37,419 nt of DNA from Nitrosopumilales archaeon. GTDB lineage: Archaea > Thermoproteota > Nitrososphaeria > Nitrososphaerales > Nitrosopumilaceae. A program made the position numbers and the translations under genes. Of this stretch, positions 28,287 through 36,084 are shown piece after piece; the stretch's first letter is position 1, and each line of letters begins with the position of its first letter. Below the pieces are notes generated by a model. The model saw only the letters and a list, made by a program, of their open reading frames with translations, was not told the origin of the DNA and searched no databases. The stretch covers positions 1 through 37,419 of the forward strand of contig QYPM01000009.1 of the NCBI GenBank assembly GCA_007280465.1, read 5' to 3'.

Positions 28287-29603
28287 ATGAAAATGCTCTC
28301 TATGTATTCTGTAATTTTAACAGAGTTGGGCGTTGCAGTTTTTGACGATAATAAATGTGTAAAATCATTTCCATTTTCAAATCCTGCGGTCCAGTACGTA
28401 GATTTGAAAAAAGAACAGATCAATCTCAATGAATTAGAACAGTTTCTTGCCAATTTGGGAAGTTTAGTTACAGTAAACGATTCTTCGCTGTTAAAGTTAT
28501 TGAGAAAAAAATCAATTGAATCTGACATAATGGATGAGAAGAAGATAGAGACCATACAATCTTCAAAATTACATGTACTCGTAGATTCTGGCTTTGCCAC
28601 AGATGAAGGAGATGCCAGAGGAAAATTACGAGAATTTGCACTCAATTTATCATCATCTAGAGTAACAGAGATTTCTGAAAGTCCTGATTTACATATAATT
28701 CAGGCAATCAGCACATTAGACGAGACAGACAAGATAATCAATTTACTAAGTTCCAGAGTAAGAGAGTGGTATGGGTTACATTTTCCAGAACTTGACAATC
28801 TAATTGATACAATAAGTGGTTATTCAAAAATTGTCACGGTAGGAAGAAGAGACGATCTTACTCAGAATACATATCTTGAGGCTGGTTTTCCTGAAGAGAA
28901 AGCAGAGATGTTATCGCTATTACAAAAAAAGAGTAGAGGTGGTCAGATCTCAGATGAGAATCTTGCAATAGTTCAAAGTATTTCAAAACAGATTTTAGAT
29001 CTTTTTGAGTTAAGACAATCACTTGAAAAACATATCGAGTCGCAAATGGAGCTAGTGGCACCAAACATTTCTGTCATACTAGGTTCTGCTGTTGGAGCAA
29101 GAATACTTGCAAAGGCTGGAAGTCTAAAGAGACTTGCAATGATGCCAGCTAGTACAATTCAAATTCTTGGTGCAGAGAAGGCATTATTTAGATCACTCAA
29201 AACTGGTGCCCAGCCACCAAAACATGGTTTGTTGTTCCAGCATCAATTAGTTCATGCTGCTCCAAGATGGCAAAGAGGCAAGATTGCAAGGGCAATAGCT
29301 GCAAAAGCTGCAATTGCTGCAAGAGTAGATGTCTATGGAGCAGGTAGAAATGATACATTACTTGAAAAACTCAACATACGGGTCACAGAGATAGGAGTAA
29401 AATACAAAGACCAGCCAGAAAGACCAGCTTTCCAGCCACGTAGACAAGAAGACCAACGAGATAGAAGATTTGGTGGAGGCGGTGGTAGAGGAGGGAGAGA
29501 GGGAGATCGAAGATATGGAGGAGGAGGTAGAGGCGGAGATGGAGACAAGCGAAACGACTGGCAAAAGAGCAAGAGAAAAAAGTTTGGAAAACGAAGAAGA
29601 TAA
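28287..29603 (+). CDS. nop5: Nop5/Nop56/58 family C/D-box RNP protein with RGG-like C-terminal tail
   Basis: 438 aa; 'LVAPNISVILGSAVGARILAKAGSLKRLAMMPASTIQILGAEKALFRSLKTGAQPPKHGLLFQHQLVHAAPRWQRGKIARAIAAKAAIAARVD'; tail 'RRFGGGGGRGGREGDRRYGGGGRGGDGDKR'. Confidence 0.97.
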   Translation: MKMLSMYSVILTELGVAVFDDNKCVKSFPFSNPAVQYVDLKKEQINLNELEQFLANLGSLVTVNDSSLLKLLRKKSIESDIMDEKKIETIQSSKLHVLVDSGFATDEGDARGKLREFALNLSSSRVTEISESPDLHIIQAISTLDETDKIINLLSSRVREWYGLHFPELDNLIDTISGYSKIVTVGRRDDLTQNTYLEAGFPEEKAEMLSLLQKKSRGGQISDENLAIVQSISKQILDLFELRQSLEKHIESQMELVAPNISVILGSAVGARILAKAGSLKRLAMMPASTIQILGAEKALFRSLKTGAQPPKHGLLFQHQLVHAAPRWQRGKIARAIAAKAAIAARVDVYGAGRNDTLLEKLNIRVTEIGVKYKDQPERPAFQPRRQEDQRDRRFGGGGGRGGREGDRRYGGGGRGGDGDKRNDWQKSKRKKFGKRRR

Positions 29604-30258
29604 TATTTTTTGGGTAAAAAGTGAAGGGGAAAAAAGACTTGCAACCATAAATCTGGTACCAGGAAATCAGGTCTATAGAGAAAAATTAGTAAAAATAGAT
29701 GATGAAGAATTTAGGATATGGGATCCTTATCGTAGTAAACTTGGTGCTGCCATAATGAATGGTCTTCAGTTTTTACCTATTGTTAGAAAAGCTAAAGTTC
29801 TCTATCTCGGGGTATCTACAGGAACTACTGCGAGTCATGTCTCGGACATTGTTGGCCCAAGCGGGATTGTTTTCTCAGTGGAACATTCAAGTAGAGTTGC
29901 CAGAGACTTTTTGGAAAGAGTAGCTTCGTTTAGATCAAATGTAGTTCCAATTTTACAAGATGCGCGTAGTCCCAAGGAATATTTTTCAGTGTATGGTCCA
30001 GTCGATGTTGTTTATGCCGATATTGCTCAACCAGATCAGACAGAAATTGCAATCCTAAATTGTAAGACATATCTAAAAAAAGGCGGATACATGATGCTTG
30101 TAATAAAAACAAGAAGTATCGATGTTACAAGAGAACCTGCCCAAGTAATTCGCTCAGAGATAAAAAAATTAGCGGCAAACTTTGAGATTATTCAGGAGAT
30201 CAATCTAGAGCCATATGAGGGAGATCATGGTATGATTGTAGCAAAATACCTAGGATGA
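29584..30258 (+). CDS. flpA: Fibrillarin-like rRNA/tRNA 2'-O-methyltransferase
   Basis: 'RLATINLVPGNQVYREKLVKIDDEEFRIWDPYRSKLGAAIMNGL', 'VLYLGVSTGTTASHVSDIVGPSGIVFSVEHSSR', 'VDVVYADIAQPDQTEI'. TTG at 29584 is a plausible start; the ORF-track start at 29470 runs through the Nop5 tail coding. Confidence 0.93.
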   Translation: MENEEDNIFWVKSEGEKRLATINLVPGNQVYREKLVKIDDEEFRIWDPYRSKLGAAIMNGLQFLPIVRKAKVLYLGVSTGTTASHVSDIVGPSGIVFSVEHSSRVARDFLERVASFRSNVVPILQDARSPKEYFSVYGPVDVVYADIAQPDQTEIAILNCKTYLKKGGYMMLVIKTRSIDVTREPAQVIRSEIKKLAANFEIIQEINLEPYEGDHGMIVAKYLG

Positions 30259-30873
30259 TTTACCTAATAATATTTTGATTGGTTTCCAACTCTTTCTGAC
30301 AAAGACTGGAACATCACCATTTTGAGATAGCCATTGTTTGATAAATCCCATAGTTTTAGAGTCTGATGGATACCCACTTCCCAGATCATGATTCTTTCGC
30401 AGTTTTTCAATTTCTCTATCCCGGTTTACTTTGGCAATAATCGAGGCTGCCGAGACTACAGGATATTTCCTATCAGCATGATGGCTTGAGATAATTTTTC
30501 CAGTCTTGGCAATATTTGATATATACAATCCAAATCGTTTTGGATTTACATCGCACGAGTCAACGTATGAAGAATTCGCCCCAAGTTTTTTTATTACTTT
30601 GGCCATATAGTTTGCTTCAAGTTGGTTTAGCAGGTTTTTGTTGACATTCCTATCTATTGTTATTGGGGGAATTTTTGCAACATAGTACGAGTCTACTATA
30701 GACAAAATCTTATCATACAAGTTTTCTCGAGATTTTGGGCTGAGTTGTTTTGAATCCTTGACTCCAATTGCAACAAGATGTTTTATTTTACTTTTCTCAA
30801 TAGAAATTCCAGCTATAACAAGAGGGCCCAAGACTGAACCTCGACCTGCGTCATCTACTCCGCAGACTAGCAT
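30250..30873 (-). CDS. rnhB: Ribonuclease HII
   Basis: 207 aa; 'CGVDDAGRGSVLGPLVIAG', 'GVKDSKQLSPKSRE', 'VSAASIIAKVNRDREIEKLRKNHDLGSGYPSD'. Confidence 0.96.
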   Translation of the reverse strand: MLVCGVDDAGRGSVLGPLVIAGISIEKSKIKHLVAIGVKDSKQLSPKSRENLYDKILSIVDSYYVAKIPPITIDRNVNKNLLNQLEANYMAKVIKKLGANSSYVDSCDVNPKRFGLYISNIAKTGKIISSHHADRKYPVVSAASIIAKVNRDREIEKLRKNHDLGSGYPSDSKTMGFIKQWLSQNGDVPVFVRKSWKPIKILLGKSS

Positions 30874-30922
30874 TTTAGTTATTCTTGCGTTAGATGTATT
30901 AAATCATTTTAGATAAGACAAG

Positions 30923-32056
30923 ATGTTGGAGTTTGATCTTGCAGAGATAGTAGAAGGAAGTACAAAACTTCTAGTACCAAAAGATTCACTAACAGAAAAA
31001 GTACCTCCAAAGGAACCAGCTTTTTTCAATCCTAGAGCCAGAGTTAGTAGAGATTTTTCCATAATAGCATATTCTGCATTTCTTAAAAATTTCAAGGGTC
31101 CCAAGATCTTTTTGGATTCACTTGCAGGAATTGGTGCAAGAAGCATAAGAGTTGCAAATGAAATAAGTTCAATAGAAAAAGTTGTTGCAAATGATGTTAA
31201 TGCTCAAGCATTAGAGATTGGAAAAAGTATTGCAGAGCTAAATGGAATAACAAAGTGCGAGTTTTCTGAAAATGAGGCTTGTAGGTTCCTGAGTCTTCAT
31301 TCATCAAGGGATGGACGTGGTGCAATTGTAGATGTGGATCCTTTTGGTTCTCCTTCACGCTATCTTGATTGTGCCATAAGAGCTACGTTTCATGGAGGGC
31401 TTTTATCAGTCACTGCTACTGACCTGACGGTATTACATGGAATATTTCCTGAAGCATGTCAACGCAAGTACTATGGAACCCCAGTTAGAACCACATATGG
31501 AAATGAGATAGCATTACGACTTGTTCTGGGATGCATGAATCTTGTTGCAGGTAGAATGGATATCATGGTAGCACCATTATTTGTACAACATAGCATGCAT
31601 TACTACAAGGCGTATGTCAAGATACTTGTTAGAACAAATACTAAAAATTGCATGGGATACATATTACATTGTGATAATTGTGGTAACAGAAAAGTTGTAC
31701 GGGAGGTTGAACATGTATGCAATATTTGCAATTCAAAGACAAAACTTGCAGGACCTCTTTGGATAGAAAATCTTTACGACAAGAATTTTGTGGATGCAAT
31801 GATATTAGAAGAAAAGAACTTGACTGTGGACAAGTCTTGTGGCATATTCTTGGAAAAGTGTAAAGAGGAAGTAGATATGGCACCTGCCTATTTTACATTA
31901 GATGAGATTGGGCATAGAAACCAATCGGCTCCACCATCTCTTGATAAAATAATAGAGAAGATTCAGGGCATTGGACTGAGGGCAACAAAAACAAGTATGA
32001 ATCCTGCAGGATTTAAGACAGATGCAAGAATTGATGAAATTTTATCTCTAGTTTAA
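30923..32056 (+). CDS. trm1: tRNA (guanine26-N2)-dimethyltransferase
   Basis: 377 aa; 'FFNPRARVSRDFSI', 'DSLAGIGARSIRVANE', 'VDVDPFGSPSRYLDCAIRATFHGGLLSVTATDLTVLHG', zinc-binding Cys cluster. Confidence 0.95.
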   Translation: MLEFDLAEIVEGSTKLLVPKDSLTEKVPPKEPAFFNPRARVSRDFSIIAYSAFLKNFKGPKIFLDSLAGIGARSIRVANEISSIEKVVANDVNAQALEIGKSIAELNGITKCEFSENEACRFLSLHSSRDGRGAIVDVDPFGSPSRYLDCAIRATFHGGLLSVTATDLTVLHGIFPEACQRKYYGTPVRTTYGNEIALRLVLGCMNLVAGRMDIMVAPLFVQHSMHYYKAYVKILVRTNTKNCMGYILHCDNCGNRKVVREVEHVCNICNSKTKLAGPLWIENLYDKNFVDAMILEEKNLTVDKSCGIFLEKCKEEVDMAPAYFTLDEIGHRNQSAPPSLDKIIEKIQGIGLRATKTSMNPAGFKTDARIDEILSLV

Positions 32057-32649
32057 TTTCCAAGATAGCCCAAACAGACATAGTATAATTCACTACTTGA
32101 TTTTCTGCTTGCTTCAGGTTTTCTTAGTTGAACTTTGGAAAACTTTTTTCGTATATAGTCTCTAAATTCAATTGAATATTGACCGTCAAATACTTTGAAG
32201 AGTGCATTGCCCTTTCGTGCCAAAACTTGGTCCATGATTTTACTTGCTGCATAGTTAAGAGAGATTTGTCTTCCATGATCCACATCCCATTGTCCAGTAA
32301 CAGTTGGTGAGAGATCACATATTACGGCATTTATCTTACCTCCAAAATACTCAAAAATTTGCTCTACAACAGACTCGTCCTCAATGTCTCCTCGTATGAT
32401 ATTAACATCTTCAATTTCTTCTACAAATGCTTTATCAATGCCCATAACTTGTCCCTTGTTTCCTGCAAGTTCTTTTGCAACTTGGGTCCATCCACCAGGT
32501 GAACATCCTAAATCCAAAACAAAAAACCCAGGACCGATTATTCGATAAGAAGTGTTTAGTTCTTTTAGTTTGTATGCAGCTCTACTTCGATATCCTTCTT
32601 TGTGAGCTAGTCTTCTATACAAGTCACGCCTTGCATCAATTAACTTCAT
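32053..32649 (-). CDS. rlmE: 23S rRNA 2'-O-methyltransferase RlmE/FtsJ
   Basis: 198 aa; 'RLAHKEGYRSRAAYKLKELN', 'VLDLGCSPGGWTQVAKEL', 'AVICDLSPTVTGQWDVDH'. Confidence 0.94.
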   Translation of the reverse strand: MKLIDARRDLYRRLAHKEGYRSRAAYKLKELNTSYRIIGPGFFVLDLGCSPGGWTQVAKELAGNKGQVMGIDKAFVEEIEDVNIIRGDIEDESVVEQIFEYFGGKINAVICDLSPTVTGQWDVDHGRQISLNYAASKIMDQVLARKGNALFKVFDGQYSIEFRDYIRKKFSKVQLRKPEASRKSSSELYYVCLGYLGN

Positions 32650-33230
32650 TTCTTTACCTTCTTTGTAGAAAGTTCAGTTAAAACCCATTGTTCAATCAAA
32701 GGACAAGTTCTTGGACTAATTTCTCCTTCAAGAGTACATTTTGATTCAACAGGACAAATTAGACATGGTGCAGATTCTATTGATTGTGTAGTTACTGGTA
32801 CATGTGCAATCTTTAGCTTGTAAGTCCATCTACCATTCTCAAGAATTTTTTCCCTTTTTACAAGATGTTGTCTTTCAAGTTTTAGTGCAAGTCTAGAACC
32901 ATCTCTGCTTGAGAGTTTAAGTTTCTTCCAAAGTTCACTTTGGAATATGCCATTGTCTCCGCGTTTTGCAACCAAGCCTAGTACAGTTGTTTTTAATTTT
33001 TCCATATCCAGACCTTCTATCTGGAAGTTTTCTATCTCCTTTTCATCAATCGCCTCAAGTTCTTCCTCTGAAAGTTCAATCTCCTTTTTCTTTTCAGCCT
33101 TGGTCTTTTTCTTTTCTGGTTTAGGTATTTCCTTTTTCTTTTCAGTCTTGACTACTTTCTTCTTATCAGTCTTGACTACTCCCTTTTTTTCTTCGACCTT
33201 TTTGATTGGTTTTTTTTCTTTTTTAGCCAT
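32646..33230 (-). CDS. RPC34/RPC39-like winged-helix Fe-S protein (TFE-beta-like) with Lys/Glu-rich N-terminal extension
   Basis: 194 aa; wHTH 'LGLVAKRGDNGIFQSELWKKLKLSSRDGSRLALKLERQHLVKREKILENGRWTYKL' and Cys motif 'CLICPVESKCTLEGEISPRTCPLIEQW' as in RPC39/TFE-beta. Confidence 0.82.
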   Translation of the reverse strand: MAKKEKKPIKKVEEKKGVVKTDKKKVVKTEKKKEIPKPEKKKTKAEKKKEIELSEEELEAIDEKEIENFQIEGLDMEKLKTTVLGLVAKRGDNGIFQSELWKKLKLSSRDGSRLALKLERQHLVKREKILENGRWTYKLKIAHVPVTTQSIESAPCLICPVESKCTLEGEISPRTCPLIEQWVLTELSTKKVKK

Positions 33231-33308
33231 GATTAATCATTGATAACAAGAACAACGTTATTCCTCAATATTACAAATACTCGTGCAATATAATAACATA
33301 TTATTTTC

Positions 33309-33839
33309 TTATTGTACCTTAAAGTCAGCCTTTACACTAATACTATTTTGATTAGTCTTGTCCTTCATTTCTGCCACAATCTGATAAAGACCTGCTTTGT
33401 CAATAGTAGGTGAAAAAGTATCTTGGATTGGCAGAGCAGAATTACCCTGTGTAAAACATTGTGAAAAATAGGCATGCTGAACTATTACCTGCTTTGGAGT
33501 TGTATTTGGATCATATATCGTCATGTACAGATCTCCACAATCAAATGCGGTATTGTTTACCATAACACTGAAGCTAAGTGGTGTAGATACAGAGTAAGAA
33601 CTATCCATATTCAACAATCTGATTTCCTTGTCGCCTTGTTGCCCAGTTTGTATTTCAGATTTGAATTGCCACATGTTTAATTTTCTATCAGGTTGTCCCA
33701 AGACATCAGATAATACAAATCCTCCAAAAATCAATGAAACTATAACAGGAAAGACAAAAACAAGATAAGCAATTTTTTTGACTGCCAATTTGTAGTATAA
33801 CCGCGCTAGTTCCCATATATCTATTTGGTCGAAAAACAT
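33309..33839 (-). CDS. Hypothetical membrane-anchored protein with extracytoplasmic beta-rich domain
   Basis: 176 aa; one N-terminal TM 'IAYLVFVFPVIVSLIFGGFVL' then a soluble domain with two Cys. Confidence 0.75.
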   Translation of the reverse strand: MFFDQIDIWELARLYYKLAVKKIAYLVFVFPVIVSLIFGGFVLSDVLGQPDRKLNMWQFKSEIQTGQQGDKEIRLLNMDSSYSVSTPLSFSVMVNNTAFDCGDLYMTIYDPNTTPKQVIVQHAYFSQCFTQGNSALPIQDTFSPTIDKAGLYQIVAEMKDKTNQNSISVKADFKVQ

Positions 33840-33894
33840 CTTATTGATAAATTTGACGAATAAGTTAAATCACAGCCAAGCCAATAGCCGCTAG

Positions 33895-35976
33895 ATGCGG
33901 CTTAGAAAATTCAGAGTGCAAGGTTATCGATGTATTCATGATTCTGGTGAAATTAAAGTAGGAGATCTTGCTGCATTTGTAGGAAGAAATGAAAGTGGTA
34001 AAACTACAATTTTAGAAGCTCTTACATTGCTTAACAAGGACACAAAGCTTTCCGAATTAGACTTGTGTGATGAAATGACTGAGGATCTCAAGTCAGAAAT
34101 AAAATTAGCTGAAGGAGAGTTTGTACTAAGTGAAAAGGAGACTTCGCTAATTCGTGAAAAATTTCCAAATCTCCAAGACATAAAGAAGATGAAAATTTTT
34201 AGAACTAACAAGAATCCAAGAATACAATATGATTTTGGTGAAGTAAAAATTAGTGGTGAGGCAAGCAAGAGACTTAACTCCTGGGAAAACTTTGTAGATA
34301 GAATCAAGTCGTTTGTATTAGCTATGCCAAATCCCATACGAATTAGAGTAGATGTAAAATTTCTAGAGGCCCCTCCACCACGAACACGCGAAGTCTTTAT
34401 GGATATAATGGCTGAATTGAATAATAATATTTACTTGATTGCATCACAGGATCAACAAGTAATATCAGAGTGGAAGAACATCTACCAAGATTTGGAGAGC
34501 ATATTTGACAACATGCTAATAGGAACAAACGAACGTTCGGCATTAGACAATTTTATTGAAGATAAACTACATCCTCGATTTGTTTACTTTTCAGACTACA
34601 AGAAGATACTTGGAAATATAGACTTGGAGGAATTTTTAAGAGAGTCAAAGGGAATCAGAGCAAAGGGATTAGAATATGTTGAAGAATTTGACAAGGCAGA
34701 GACAGTAAATAATTTATTTTATCTAGCAGAGCTTGATGCCCAGAAGCTTGAAGAGGCTAAAAACAGTCCTTCAAGACTAATAAGATTACTAAACATTTCA
34801 AGTAGAAGACTTAGTGAGAGACTCAATCCAGCATGGAAGGGTGATCCTATTCATGTAGAATTAAGATGGAATCCAGGAAATGTTTTGAGTGTTGTCATAT
34901 CAGATGTTCATAAAGATGGCACAGTTACAAACACAGGACTTCTTAACAGAAGAGCTGAAGGATTCAAGTGGACTTTTTCATTCATTGTAAATTTTGCTGC
35001 AGAAACACAAAAGGCAGAATTGAAGGAAGCAATATTGTTACTTGACGAGCCTGCTAGAAACCTGCATCCTGCTCAACAAAGAGGAATTTCAGATCTACTA
35101 AAGGGTCTTGCCGGTTCAAATCAAATATTGTATGCAACTCACTCACCTTTTATGATATTTGATTATACTCAAGGTAATCTGCTTGTAGTAGAGCTTGACA
35201 AGAGACGTCACCTAAGTAAGATCTATTATGATTACTGGAATGCGGATGATCAGACCCTTATTCCAATTTTATATGGACTGTCAAGAGGTCTTGTTGAATC
35301 TATCGTAGACAAGCAAATTGGTTTCAATTCAAGACCTGTGATAATAGTTGAGACCATGTCTGATTGTATGTATCTAAATGCATTTGATAGATTCCTAAAG
35401 GATCCAAATCTGTCCATGAATCCACTCAACATAGTTCCAGCATATAACAAGAATTCGGTCATGTCGCTTGCAATATTTTATAAAAATCACGGATATGACA
35501 CTTTTATTTTATTAGACAATACAGAGGAATCAAGAAAGATTTCTACAGAGCTTCAGTCAAATGAATTCAAGTCAGTACAGATGGTTTTCTTTGAACTTGC
35601 TGGACAGCCAAAATTGTTCATAGAGGACCTATTGGTAGATGAAGATTATCTTTATGCCGTAAACCAGACTTATGAAGTCAAACTAAGAAAGGAGGGTTAT
35701 ACTACTTTGACTAAAGATCAAGTATCAAGCAAGGGCAAGAAGAGCATAGTAGATAACCTAAATGAGATTTGGAAAGAAAATCAGCACTTAGGTTGGGAAA
35801 AGTTTGACAGAGAAGAAATTTGCAGATATATTTGTGAAAAAATTGTATTAGGTGAAACAGACTTTTTATCAGATAAAACAAAGGACCAATTCAGGTCATT
35901 ATACAGATTGATTGCTGAGAGAATAAGACAGAATCAAAACCTGGTATCACAAACATCTACAACCTTTAGCAGATAG
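33895..35976 (+). CDS. OLD-like AAA ATPase with C-terminal TOPRIM-like domain
   Basis: 693 aa; Walker A 'VGRNESGKTTILEAL', Walker B 'EAILLLDEPARNLHPAQQRGISDLL', H-loop 'ILYATHSPFMI', then 'RPVIIVETMSDCMYLNAF' and 'DTFILLDNTEES'. Confidence 0.88.
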   Translation: MRLRKFRVQGYRCIHDSGEIKVGDLAAFVGRNESGKTTILEALTLLNKDTKLSELDLCDEMTEDLKSEIKLAEGEFVLSEKETSLIREKFPNLQDIKKMKIFRTNKNPRIQYDFGEVKISGEASKRLNSWENFVDRIKSFVLAMPNPIRIRVDVKFLEAPPPRTREVFMDIMAELNNNIYLIASQDQQVISEWKNIYQDLESIFDNMLIGTNERSALDNFIEDKLHPRFVYFSDYKKILGNIDLEEFLRESKGIRAKGLEYVEEFDKAETVNNLFYLAELDAQKLEEAKNSPSRLIRLLNISSRRLSERLNPAWKGDPIHVELRWNPGNVLSVVISDVHKDGTVTNTGLLNRRAEGFKWTFSFIVNFAAETQKAELKEAILLLDEPARNLHPAQQRGISDLLKGLAGSNQILYATHSPFMIFDYTQGNLLVVELDKRRHLSKIYYDYWNADDQTLIPILYGLSRGLVESIVDKQIGFNSRPVIIVETMSDCMYLNAFDRFLKDPNLSMNPLNIVPAYNKNSVMSLAIFYKNHGYDTFILLDNTEESRKISTELQSNEFKSVQMVFFELAGQPKLFIEDLLVDEDYLYAVNQTYEVKLRKEGYTTLTKDQVSSKGKKSIVDNLNEIWKENQHLGWEKFDREEICRYICEKIVLGETDFLSDKTKDQFRSLYRLIAERIRQNQNLVSQTSTTFSR

Positions 35977-36084
35977 AATAAAAAATATCAGAATTTGTAC
36001 CTTACTCCTAAATTTCATGATAATGTGGTACGTAAAAGTATAATTTCTTATTAAGATTTAATTGAGAGATGGGTTTTTCAGAGT

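Noticed and set aside
29333-29648. Two minus-strand ORFs (103 and 96 aa) opposite the Nop5 tail
   Set aside because: Low-complexity antisense translations of the Gly/Arg-rich coding region; no recognizable domain.
32947-33243. 98-aa Phe/Ser-rich plus-strand ORF
   Set aside because: Antisense of the Lys/Glu-rich N-terminus of the TFE-beta-like gene.
33309-35976. Gabija-like or other two-gene defence system around the OLD-like ATPase
   Set aside because: No UvrD-like GajB or other known partner gene adjacent; the neighbouring gene is a divergent membrane-anchored protein.
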